NCBI RefSeq assembly: GCF_026262505.1
Contig: NC_067204.1
Coordinates: 15,416,165 to 15,480,164, forward strand
DNA from: Trichomonas vaginalis G3
Lineage: Eukaryota; Parabasalia; Trichomonadida; Trichomonadidae
Direction: 5' to 3'
DNA: 64,000 bases
The position numbers and the translations under genes were made by a program. Below the pieces are notes generated by a model that ran no database searches, was not told where the DNA came from, and was given only the letters and a program-made list of their open reading frames with translations. This document shows, in pieces, positions 55,101-64,000 of this stretch; the first letter of the stretch is position 1; every line of letters begins with the position of its first letter.

Positions 55101-57042
55101 GAATGTTGTACACAAAGACAACAATTGTCTATCAATTGTTGTCTTTGATTCAACTTTGACAAGAATCACAAATGATTCTTCTCAAAGTTGCTCAGTGAAC
55201 AACAAACACTTGTTATTGTTTATAATTCAAGTGAATGTTGTACACAAAGACAACAATTGTCTATCAATTGTTGTCTTTGATTCAACTTTGGCAAGAATCA
55301 CAAATGATTCTTCTCAAAGTTGCTCAGTGAACAACAAACACTTGTTATTGTTTATAATTCAAGTGAATGTTGTACACAAAGACAACAATTGTCTATCAAT
55401 TGTTGTCTTTGATTCAACTTTGACAAGAATCACAAATGATTCTTCTCAAAGTTGCTCAGTGAACAACAAACACTTGTTATTGTTTATAATTCAAGTGAAT
55501 GTTGTACACAAAGACAACAATTGTCTATCAATTGTTGTCTTTGATTCAACTTTGACAAGAATCACAAATGATTCTTCTCAAAGTTGCTCAGTGAACAACA
55601 AACACTTGTTATTGTTTATAATTCAAGTGAATGTTGTACACAAAGACAACAATTGTCTATCAATTGTTGTCTTTGATTCAACTTTGACAAGAATCACAAA
55701 TGATTCTTCTCAAAGTTGCTCAGTGAACAACAAACACTTGTTATTGTTTATAATTCAAGTGAATGTTGTACACAAAGACAACAATTGTCTATCAATTGTT
55801 GTCTTTGATTCAACTTTGACAAGAATCACAAATGATTCTTCTCAAAGTTGCTCAGTGAACAACAAACACTTGTTATTGTTTATAATTCAAGTGAATGTTG
55901 TACACAAAGACAACAATTGTCTATCAATTGTTGTCTTTGATTCAACTTTGACAAGAATCACAAATGATTCTTCTCAAAGTTGCTCAGTGAACAACAAACA
56001 CTTGTTATTGTTTATAATTCAAGTGAATGTTGTACACAAAGACAACAATTGTCTATCAATTGTTGTCTTTGATTCAACTTTGACAAGAATCACAAATGAT
56101 TCTTCTCAAAGTTGCTCAGTGAACAACAAACACTTGTTATTGTTTATAATTCAAGTGAATGTTGTACACAAAGACAACAATTGTCTATCAATTGTTGTCT
56201 TTGATTCAACTTTGACAAGAATCACAAATGATTCTTCTCAAAGTTGCTCAGTGAACAACAAACACTTGTTATTGTTTATAATTCAAGTGAATGTTGTACA
56301 CAAAGACAACAATTGTCTATCAATTGTTGTCTTTGATTCAACTTTGACAAGAATCACAAATGATTCTTCTCAAAGTTGCTCAGTGAACAACAAACACTTG
56401 TTATTGTTTTATATTCAAGTGAATGTTGTACACAAAGACAACAATTGTCTATCAATTGTTGTCTTTGATTCAACTTTGACAGAATCACAAATGATTCTTC
56501 TCAAAGTTGCTCAGTGAACAACAAACACTTGTTATTGTTTATAATTCAAGTGAATGTTGTACACAAAGACAACAATTGTCTATCAATTGTTGTCTTGATT
56601 CAACTTTGACAAGAATCACAAATGATTCTTCTCAAGTTGCTCAGTGAACAACAAACACTTGTTATTGTTTATAATTCAAGTGAATGTTGTACACAAAGAC
56701 AACAATTGTCTATCAATTGTTGTCTTTGATTCAACTTTGACAAGAATCAACAAATGATTCTTCTCAAAGTTGCTCAGTGAAACAACAAACACTTGTTATT
56801 GTTTATAATTCAAGTGAATGTTGTACACAAAGACAACAATTGTCTATCAATTGTTGTCTTTGATTCAACTTTGACAAGAATCACAAATGATTCTTCTCAA
56901 AGTTGCTCAGTGAACAACAAACACTTGTTATTGTTTATAATTCAAGTGAATGTTGTTACACAAGACAACAATTGTCTATCAATTTGTTGTCTTTGATTCA
57001 ACTTTGACAAGAATCACAAATGATTCTTCTCAAAGTTGCTCA
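52140..57042 (+). repeat. 132-bp satellite array B, about 37 units, inverted relative to array A
   Basis: The same 132-bp unit as array A but reverse complemented. It starts inside a unit at gattcttctcaaag and ends inside another at gttgctca. Unlike array A it has scattered single-base indels, several in short homopolymers, clustered near 52.2, 53.0-54.0 and 56.4-57.0 kb. One substitution (tttggcaag for tttgacaag) recurs in three units near 52256, 54234 and 55290. The last two are 1056 bases apart, exactly eight units, which hints at multi-unit duplication. Confidence 0.96.
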
Positions 57043-58276
57043 CTTCACAACCCCATTAATTCTTTTTATATTACACATTAAGCTAACCAACCACACCAGT
57101 CATTTTATTTATATAGCTTTTATCGTAACATTTTTAAAGGATTTCAAATAATTTACTTTTTCAAATATTTACTAGTTAATATCTCAAACAATTTATACTC
57201 TTATTTTATATTTTTAAAAATTTTCATCTCCATCACCATTCAATTTGGAATCTCATTTTTAAAATATCTTAATATAATCAGAATTTTATTAGTATGTTAA
57301 AATATTTGCGAATATTAATTATTTGGATCAAAGCTTTCATACGATTACATTAATTTTTTAATCGAAATTCTATTTCATTACTACTCAATTTTAAATCATA
57401 GCAGCATTAATAGCTCATCTACTTATATTCCATCATAATGTTATTTTATTCAATTTTTATATATCTGATTTCATATTTTTTCAAATTCTGTCGCAAAATC
57501 TTTAAAATTGTTATATTTTCCTTACAACACGGTTTAATATAGTATTCTCCTTAACTTGTTTAAATGCAATTTTGCAATATTTGGAAATGATCAAAATATC
57601 CTAATGTAAACGTTTGCTCTTAGAATTCAGTGTCATAGTCGATTGTTTCTAACAAATTAATCTTTTTTGCATTGATTTTCGAAGTATTGCATTTTCATTA
57701 CGGCCAAATCTGCTCTCTTTCATTAGATTGATAGCTCACAATAGTTCTTGTAATCAGAGAGGAAATATCTTACGAAATATACCTCTTAAATTTTTCACTT
57801 TATAGATAAATGTTATATTTTTCCGTTACTCGATTATTGTCCAATAAAACCACAATCATATTAAACTTCGTCCAAAATAAACAATAAAGAATAGTTTTTA
57901 AGTTTCTTAAACGGTTTATGAAGGTTCATATTTAATCGATTTTTTTATTTTCAATTCATGTATCTATAGTTCGTTAGTCTATCATCCCTTCATAAAATTA
58001 TCTGCAAAGAATTTTGTAGAATCTCAACTCTGTGAGGAACTACAATAAATTGAAAAGTCATTTTGTGATATCAAAATCCAATATATTATTCTTTCTAATA
58101 CATATTAATAATATCTTGAGATGTAGTACACTATATATATACTTTCAAAAATCTTATATGTTTATTAGTTATTGAGATAGAAGCGATTTAATTCTTTGAA
58201 AATCGACGAAAAGTGCCATATTCATAAAATTATAGGGTATATTGTGATAGATAGTAGTTTATCCATATTTATGTGA
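57043..58276. other. Long AT-rich region right of array B
   Basis: No gene, repeat or RNA gene recognised in 1.2 kb; all frames are broken often. Confidence 0.55.
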
Positions 58277-58351
58277 AGCTTTCCTAGCTCAACAGGATAG
58301 AGCTTTGGACTTTTAATCCAAGGGTTTGGGGTTCGAGTCCCCAGGATAGCG
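58277..58351 (+). tRNA. tRNA-Lys (anticodon UUU)
   Basis: The sequence folds as a cloverleaf. Acceptor arm is 58277-58283 with 58344-58350 (one T-T mismatch at the fourth pair). D stem is gctc/gagc, anticodon stem ttgga/tccaa with loop cttttaa (anticodon TTT at 58311-58313), and T stem tgggg/cccca with loop ttcgagt. The B box GGTTCGAGTCC is canonical. The discriminator is G at 58351, and TTTTTT at 58352-58357 is a standard RNA polymerase III stop. The variable loop has six bases, one more than usual. No intron and no encoded CCA. Confidence 0.9.
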
Positions 58352-58357
58352 TTTTTT
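58352..58357 (+). terminator. RNA polymerase III terminator of tRNA-Lys
   Basis: A run of six T directly after the discriminator base. Confidence 0.75.
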
Positions 58358-58442
58358 AGATTTTTTTCAACAATTGAATCAATTTTTAGTCGTAAATTTT
58401 TAATTATTGGATGGAGCTTCTAATATAAATAAATATGGTTAT

Positions 58443-59588
58443 TTATTTAGCATTTGTTTCTAAAACCAAAACAAACAATAGTTCATACATAAAACTAATA
58501 CGATTAAAACATGCACATGATGGGCAGATAATACTATCGAGAACGGTGATTACAAGTCTTCCATTACCAACCCAAACGCCTGGATATGTTTTGACTTCAG
58601 TGAAAACATACCCATCATTCAAACTGAAGAAGTACGGGTGACTTTCGGTTTCATTGTAAAAACTTCCATTTGCATATATTTCTCCTTCTGGAAAGATTGC
58701 TTCAGCAGAGAGTGCCCAAGAACTGCCACCTCCCGAGCCTGCATTTCCATGGTGACCTGCAAATCCTCCGAACCATCCGCTGCCAGCACCTGGTCTATCG
58801 ACTAGTATATCATAATCATGCTGGCCATATGGATTCAACGAACCTTTTTGTCGAGCTGATTCTCCTGAGCCGAAAGTGAAACCAAAAGTGGAATTCGCAA
58901 TTCGATCTGAGTTAAGGACACCATCAACCCAATAACCTTGGGCAATAAAGCCGCCACCTAAACCGCCTGATCCATCATCTACATAGTTAGATTCGGTATA
59001 TGAATTATCAGACCAACCTCCAGCACCTGCCACGATCACTCGGTGCCAAAGATCGTTTGTGAGGAATTTGACAGAGGTTTGACCACCGCCACTTCCTGTA
59101 CCATAGTCATTTTCGCAAAGATAGTAGTTATACGCGTTTCCTCCACCCCCATAACCGCCTTTAATCATATTGTTGTCATCAAATTTGTGAACTTTACTAT
59201 TGATTGAATAATTTCCTTGACCTCCTATCGTCGCATAGGCGGTAATGGGATGAGATATCTTAATGATACCTGACATATAGCCGCCAGCACCACCACGACT
59301 TCCAACAGGGTTGCACTCTGCGTTTCCATTAGTTATATTGACATATATGTCATTAATGCAATTTCGTTTATTATCAACGAATAAGGATGTTCTTCCTGCA
59401 GAAGCTCCTCCAGAGGCACCATAAAGCTCAAATTTATATATGCCTGGCCGAATTTTGATGATGTAATCGGTACATTCATGTGAAAGAGGGCATGGATAAT
59501 CGAATATATATGTTTTTGGATGATCCCTTACAATAACATTAGTTTGGTATTTATTTTGATCAGATAAACTATAAGATAAAATAGGGAA
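58443..59588 (-). CDS. Glycine-rich (ALK-type Gly-rich) protein, 5' end undefined
   Basis: The frame is open for 381 residues from 59588 to the stop at 58443. The protein reads YKFELYGASGGASAG, GSRGGAGGY, ITAYATIGGQGNY, KGGYGGGGNAYN, GSGGGQTSVKF and HRVIVAGAGG. This is the order of the glycine-rich extracellular-type domain seen in ALK/LTK and in many trichomonad proteins. An ATG at 59276 would start in the middle of the domain, so it is not the true start. Upstream the frame closes at 59589-59591 without any ATG, and no signal peptide is seen. The copy at 60008-61147 is similar even before the domain (ILSYxLxD, KTYIxD). The gene either has an unseen 5' exon or is truncated. The C-terminus is hydrophobic (FMYELLFVLVL). 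Confidence 0.7.
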   Translation of the reverse strand, partial: FPILSYSLSDQNKYQTNVIVRDHPKTYIFDYPCPLSHECTDYIIKIRPGIYKFELYGASGGASAGRTSLFVDNKRNCINDIYVNITNGNAECNPVGSRGGAGGYMSGIIKISHPITAYATIGGQGNYSINSKVHKFDDNNMIKGGYGGGGNAYNYYLCENDYGTGSGGGQTSVKFLTNDLWHRVIVAGAGGWSDNSYTESNYVDDGSGGLGGGFIAQGYWVDGVLNSDRIANSTFGFTFGSGESARQKGSLNPYGQHDYDILVDRPGAGSGWFGGFAGHHGNAGSGGGSSWALSAEAIFPEGEIYANGSFYNETESHPYFFSLNDGYVFTEVKTYPGVWVGNGRLVITVLDSIICPSCACFNRISFMYELLFVLVLETNAK

Positions 59589-59591
59589 TCA

Positions 59592-60007
59592 CAGTATAAT
59601 GGTAAACATTTGAGCGAAATGATCGAATTAAGATCAAAAATAAAAATAATAATCCTTATCATAATTTGAACATTAGATATTGATACTGCAACATAGAAAA
59701 AAAATGCAAAGCATTCCTGGTTTATTATGTTAATTCCATTAATAATAACAAGAAAAAATAAAAGGGTACAAACATTAGATGATGTTATTTAGTAAATTAA
59801 TGAGTATACACATTAATGATAATATTATATTTTGCTAGGCAAACTAAATTGAATAACCATTCGTATAAAGATCCTCAACTATATTAGGGTCATCCTTTCA
59901 TTCTGTGGTTTGGTCAGCAAAGAATTATCTGTTCATTTGTAATTGAAATTCATATTGGTTGTCAGAAATGAAATTTATTTAAATATTATATGTTTAATTG
60001 CTTATTT
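59592..60007. other. Spacer between the two glycine-rich copies
   Basis: AT-rich; it should hold the missing 5' end of the copy at 58443-59588 if one exists, but no ATG-initiated extension could be joined to it by eye. Confidence 0.45.
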
Positions 60008-61147
60008 CTAACTTGAGTCGAAAAATAACACAAACAAAAGCTCATATGAAAAATAATTGCAGCCAATTGTTCTACAAGAAAGACAAAGAGCTGTATCAAG
60101 AATAGTGATAACAAGTCGGCCATTACATTGCCAGATTCCTGGATATGTCTTAACATCATTGAATAAATATCCATCATCCAAGCTAAAGAAGTATGGATGG
60201 CTCTCTGTCTCGTTAAAGAAAGTTCCGTTAGCAGAGATATTCCCTGTCGGGATGACTGCACTAGCTGAGAGTGCCCAAGAACTTCCTCCTCCAGCACCTC
60301 CGTTCCCGCTATGGCATGCGAATCCTCCGAACCATCCACTTCCAGCGCCTGGCTTATCTACAGATTGGTCATATGAGAATTCCATTTGGGTTCTTGGATC
60401 CTTTTTCTTGGGCCGACTCTCCAGAACCGAATGTGAAACCAAAAGTGGAATTTGCCAATTTATCTGATTTGAGTGCACCGTTTATCCAACACCCTTGAGC
60501 GGTAAGACCACCTCCTGAACCACCTGATCCATCATCAACCATATTTGGATAGGTATAAGAATTGTCAGACCCACCTCCAGCACCTGCCACGATCACTCGA
60601 TGCCAAAGGTCATTTGAGAAGAACTTGACAGCGGTTTGACCACCGCCACTTCCTGAGCCGTAGTCTGTGCTACTCGAATAAAAGTTAAATGCATTACCAC
60701 CGCCACCATAACCGCCTTTAACCATTTTATTAGGGTCAAAAGATGATTTTTTCTCAGTGATATATTATAAATTCCTTGACCACCTATCGTTGCATAAGCG
60801 GTTATGGCGTGGGATAATTTAATGATCCCTGATATATAGCCACCAGCACCACCACGGCTTCCTACATTGGCGCATTTGGTGTTTCCATGATATTCTTCAA
60901 CAAGAAAATCACTTATACAATTTTTCTTTTCATCAATGAAAGAGGATATCTTGTCTGCATCACCACCACCAGAGGCACCATATAGCTCGAATTTATAGAG
61001 TCCTGGATGCAATTCAATGATGTAGTCGGTACAAACATAATTTGATGGGCACGGATAATCAAATATATATGTCTTTGTGGTCTTATTTCCATTAACATTA
61101 ACATGGTATGTAATATCATCTAATAACCTATAAGATAATATGAACTT
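60008..61147 (-). pseudogene. Glycine-rich protein gene copy with broken frame
   Basis: Homologous along its whole length to the gene at 58443-59588 (shared blocks YKFELYGASGG, GGYGGGGNAFNFY, STFGFTFGSGESA, PGAGSGWFGGFA and WALSA). The reading frame changes twice: once near 60750-60770, after the ATIGGQG block, and once near 60390-60400, after FGSGESAQEKG. As in its neighbour, the 5' end is open without an ATG up to a TAA at 61148-61150. The two copies are tandem, same strand, and clearly paralogous with several residue differences per block, so the duplication is not brand new. Sequencing error could explain the frame changes; otherwise it is a decaying copy. Confidence 0.7.
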
Positions 61148-61208
61148 TTAGCAGAAACATTCTAAGATATAAATAAAAAATGATTTTTTTCAATAGAAAA
61201 ATAGTCGT

Positions 61209-61249
61209 GATACTTTTTACGGGCTTATAAATAAGCCCGAAAAAGTATC
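61209..61249. repeat. Long hairpin upstream of the glycine-rich pseudogene
   Basis: Arms gatacttttt-acgggctta and taagcccg-aaaaagtatc pair over about 18 bases with one bulged base, around a 4-base loop. It has no neighbouring stop codon to terminate. Confidence 0.75.
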
Positions 61250-61391
61250 AAGCAACTATTAAATTTATATATTCACTTTTTAATCGTCGTCCCTCCTCTC
61301 AAAAGTGACTAATATATTTTGAATATGTTAATGACTTATATATTTAATTGCATATGAGATGAAATAGATTCAAAGCAAATATGGCAAGGAA

Positions 61392-61580
61392 ATGTTAAAG
61401 CGCTGGTATCAGAAGTATGGACGCCATGCTATGCAAAAGCTAAGATGCAAGAAATTCGCTTTGCCAAAGATAGCTCACAAGAAAGGTATCGCTTTGCCAA
61501 AGAAGAACTTCGATGTTCCTTCATTCATCAAGAAACACCCATATTACTTTTTCTACCAACTCTACAAAGGTACAAGATAA
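61392..61580 (+). CDS. Small basic protein, 62 residues, unknown
   Basis: From ATG 61392 the frame encodes MLKRWYQKYGRHAMQKLRCK and ends FYQLYKGTR. It is very rich in Lys and Arg, with two similar segments (KKFALPKIAHKKG and GIALPKKNF). Codons favour AAG, TTC, ATC and GCC, the pattern of the well-expressed genes here and unlike the surrounding DNA, which argues for a real gene. Size and charge would suit a ribosomal or nucleic-acid-binding protein, but no family is recognised. An Inr-like TCACTTTTT lies at about 61274-61282, roughly 110 bases upstream, which would be a long leader. Confidence 0.5.
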   Translation: MLKRWYQKYGRHAMQKLRCKKFALPKIAHKKGIALPKKNFDVPSFIKKHPYYFFYQLYKGTR

Positions 61581-61902
61581 AGTAGCTCACGACAACTTGA
61601 ACACAAATTTCAATTTTCTTCATTGATCTTTAAAACCTTTTTTAAAAGTTATTTTATTTAATTTCTTTTTTCTTTTGAAAGATTATCCATCCGAGCTCTA
61701 GTTTTCTATATTTACTTAAGCTTAAATTGGATCTAACTAATGAATACAAATATCCCTATAATTCAATATACAGACAAAGTGTGTGAAATATATTTCTCAA
61801 TGATTACAACTATAGTCTGGAAATATGAGTCTTTATTATTATAAATAAATAAATAAATAAAAAATAAGGCAACTCGCTCTTGAACCTTTGCCTTTACGAA
61901 AT
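61581..61902. other. Intergenic, AT-rich
   Basis: Contains a short (taaa)n run near 61842-61865; nothing else recognised. Confidence 0.5.
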
Positions 61903-63330
61903 TCAACATGACAGTCTTGTCTTGTTTGAATTAAGGATTTCCACTATTTCTTTCCTATTATCTCTGGCTGCATAATGAAGAGGGGTCCATCCATCTTCGT
62001 CTTTAGCATTGATATCTGCACTATTTGAAATAAGAATTTCTGCAGTTTCCTTGTTATTATTTCTGGCTGCATAATGAAGAGGGGTCAATTCATATTTGTC
62101 TTTAGCATTGATATCTGCACCATTTGAAATAAGAATTTCTGCAATTTCTTTTCTATCATACATGGCTGCATAATGAAGAGGGGTAGATTCATATTTGTCT
62201 TTAGCATTGATATCTGCACCATTTGAAATAAGAATTTCTGCAGTTTCTTTCCTATTATCTCTGGCTGCATAATGAAGAGGGGTACATCCATCTTTGTCTT
62301 TAGCATTGATATCTGCGCCATTTGAAATAAGAATTTCTGCAGTTTCTTTCCTATTATCTCTGGCTGCATAATGAAGAGGGGTCAATTCATATTTGTTTTT
62401 AGCATTGATATCTGCACCATTGGAAATAAAATATTCTAAAAGTGATGAAAGATGGAAATTCGGAGAACAAACAAAACATGTGTTGATATCATTTGTTTGA
62501 TCCAAACAAACTAAAAATGATTGAAGATTATTGTATTTAGAGCACAATTCTAAATCAATTTTTATATTGTGTTCATTCATCAAAAATGTTACAAAATCAA
62601 TATTGTGTGATATAATTGCATATTCCATGCATTTATCATCTGGTTTTTGTACTTTCAAGCATTCATTCATAATGTCTGGATTTCCACCCAAAAAAGAATA
62701 TCTAAGACAATTTGGAGTTATTTCTGATTGAAATTTTGTTATTAAAAACTTAAAACAATCAACAGATCCATAATAACAACATAGTTCAAGTAACGAAATA
62801 CCTCTTGAATATGGATATAAATCACTTTTTAATTTTTGATTTTTATCAAATCCTTCTCTTTCTGTAAAAATTATAAATGATATTTTGTCATCATCCATAA
62901 TAGATCTGTAAATTGTCTTTTGTTCGTGAATATCAGATGAATAATGAGAATCTTCAAAATCGTTAAAACTTTTTCTCTCATTTTCATTCAATACTATATT
63001 GTATTCTTTGTAGAAAAGGTAATTAAAAACTTCGCTGATTTTGTTGACCTGATTTAGATGGCATTCGTAAACAATTTGTTTGACAATCGCTAAATATGAC
63101 TTCATGTAGCGGTTGTTATAAATTGAAAGTTGGGATATTTTATTGATAGTCTCACCAGGCGGAATTCGATAAGAGTCAATCAGGTTTTGTTTGATTTTTT
63201 TGTAAATTGCGTTTAATTTTTCTTCGTCATTTGTTTTCAGCCTGTACAAAGCATCGTAGACATCATTATATCCTGTAAAAACCTCCATCAATTTGTCATA
63301 ATGGGCTTGATTGGTTTTTCCCTTGGACAT
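61903..63330 (-). CDS. Ankyrin-repeat protein with near-identical repeats, DUF3447-type family
   Basis: 475 residues from the ATG at 63330; the codon before is TTG. The N-terminal 300 residues are the family region (LLELCCYYGSVDCFKFL, IISHNIDFVTFLMNEHN, LVCLDQTNDINTCFVCSP). Five full ankyrin repeats plus a partial follow, each close to TPLHYAARDNRKETAEILIS with NGADINAKDK. The 99-bp DNA units at about 61920-62410 differ at few positions, so they arose or were homogenised recently, unlike the diverged repeats of its paralogue at 11118-13733. The C-terminus is short (NKTRLSC). Probably a cytosolic binding protein; partner unknown. Confidence 0.92.
   Translation of the reverse strand: MSKGKTNQAHYDKLMEVFTGYNDVYDALYRLKTNDEEKLNAIYKKIKQNLIDSYRIPPGETINKISQLSIYNNRYMKSYLAIVKQIVYECHLNQVNKISEVFNYLFYKEYNIVLNENERKSFNDFEDSHYSSDIHEQKTIYRSIMDDDKISFIIFTEREGFDKNQKLKSDLYPYSRGISLLELCCYYGSVDCFKFLITKFQSEITPNCLRYSFLGGNPDIMNECLKVQKPDDKCMEYAIISHNIDFVTFLMNEHNIKIDLELCSKYNNLQSFLVCLDQTNDINTCFVCSPNFHLSSLLEYFISNGADINAKNKYELTPLHYAARDNRKETAEILISNGADINAKDKDGCTPLHYAARDNRKETAEILISNGADINAKDKYESTPLHYAAMYDRKEIAEILISNGADINAKDKYELTPLHYAARNNNKETAEILISNSADINAKDEDGWTPLHYAARDNRKEIVEILNSNKTRLSC
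61920..62412 (-). repeat. 99-bp intragenic tandem repeat (five units) in the ankyrin gene
   Basis: Units share tctggctgcataatgaagag and ttagcattgatatctgcacc every 99 bases, in phase with 33-residue ankyrin repeats. Confidence 0.92.
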
Positions 63331-64000
63331 CAACCAAAAATTTTAGATGTCGTAATTTTTCATAAAATTCTCAAAACTCGATACACATTTTTACCGCCAG
63401 ATTTTTCGTGAGACTACCTTTCTCTATACACTTTTTTTTTGAAATAGTCCACCTCGACTATTTTCAAATTCAGAGACTTTAATTATGAAAATATATAATA
63501 GCATTTAGTACATATTACTGATATGGGTTTAACTTGTTCTCATTTATTGGATAATCACTCAAAAACATATTTGAACACAAATTAAATACAAACTGTACGC
63601 GTATCTCTTTTTTCCTATTGATGTTTCTTTGAACAGACACATTTTGGAATTGAATGAACAAGCATATCATGTGATTTTGTCCGATTGAGTTGAATAAAGT
63701 TTGGTGATCTGTAGTGTGAAGATATATATTTACTACATTCCTTTAGCCCAAAAAAATCATATTTGATCAAATATGATTTCGGGCCTCAGGTGGCTTCGCT
63801 TACCCTTCTAGCAAGCACGCCACCTTCGGCCAAATATATATATATATATATTAATTATATGATATGATCTAATTCAAACTCTCAGAAGTTTTTCGAAAAT
63901 TATATCCTCATTTGTTCGGAAAAGGATATGTGATGAATTCTGATTCTGAATGTATTGTAATAACCAAGCATTAAGTTTTCCGTGAGTTTTGATGATAATT
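63331..64000. other. AT-rich right edge with hairpins
   Basis: No gene. It includes the 5' flank of the ankyrin gene and the hairpin pair at 63754-63830, then an (at)n run at about 63835-63850. Confidence 0.5.
63754..63830. repeat. Palindrome plus GC-rich hairpin
   Basis: A perfect 26-base palindrome (63754-63779, centre tttgatcaaa) is followed directly by a GC-rich hairpin with ggtggc and gccacc arms (about 63790-63823). The GC part shares its outer words (cgggcctc and tcggcc) with the hairpin at 14511-14574. Confidence 0.75.

Noticed and set aside
52155-56996. Several repetitive proteins on the plus strand of array B
   Set aside because: They are fragments of the same satellite frame, start at TTG, and shift at indels.

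Overview
The window looks like nuclear DNA of a parabasalid protist (Trichomonas/Tritrichomonas type). Genes are eukaryotic in kind (CK2 alpha, XPB helicase, kinesin, PIAS/SIZ ligase, Rabs, an adaptin, a flagellar coiled-coil protein) but have no visible introns and very short 5' leaders. Several starts sit a few bases after a match to the trichomonad initiator (Inr, TCAYTWY). Three proteins carry the conserved N-terminal region plus ankyrin repeats of the large trichomonad ankyrin family. Non-coding DNA is very AT-rich. The xanthine dehydrogenase gene has the C-ending codon bias of strongly expressed trichomonad genes. The species cannot be fixed from the sequence alone.

Layout. 0-14 kb: the tail of an unknown gene, an ankyrin gene, a small possible PH-like protein, a karyopherin/HEAT protein, a PIAS/SIZ-type SUMO ligase, a BRAP2-like protein with a degenerate RING, a kinesin-6-like motor and a long ankyrin gene. 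14-18.6 kb: gene-poor, with a complete non-autonomous hAT-like element (21-bp perfect terminal inverted repeats, 8-bp target duplication) that carries a 32-bp minisatellite. 18.7-35.5 kb: a dense housekeeping block with XDH bearing an unusual N-terminal domain, CK2 alpha, a membrane protein, two convergent Rab GTPases, a CFAP73/CCDC42-like protein, XPB, and an AP-complex large subunit most like AP-4 epsilon.

36.6-57 kb is the most unusual part. A 132-bp satellite occurs as 78 tandem, apparently identical units (36630-46925). It returns in opposite orientation as about 37 units with scattered small differences (52140-57042). Between them lie small direct repeats, a perfect three-way-junction palindrome, a roughly 2-kb fold-back structure with Stowaway/mariner-like tips, and a second satellite of 122 bp. 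That satellite fills the fold-back loop and also abuts the second 132-bp array. Both satellites are almost entirely built of hairpin-forming inverted repeats, three per unit, although their sequences are unrelated. The very long open frame through the 132-bp array is an arithmetic consequence of 132 being divisible by 3; the unit encodes no methionine.

57-64 kb: a tRNA-Lys(UUU), two neighbouring glycine-rich genes (one with broken frames, both without an ATG), a small basic ORF with good codon use, an ankyrin gene whose repeats are almost identical at DNA level, and a hairpin-rich right edge.

There is no operon structure. The genes are separate transcription units in both orientations. The link between them is cell biology (membrane traffic, transcription and repair, flagellum and cytokinesis) rather than one pathway.
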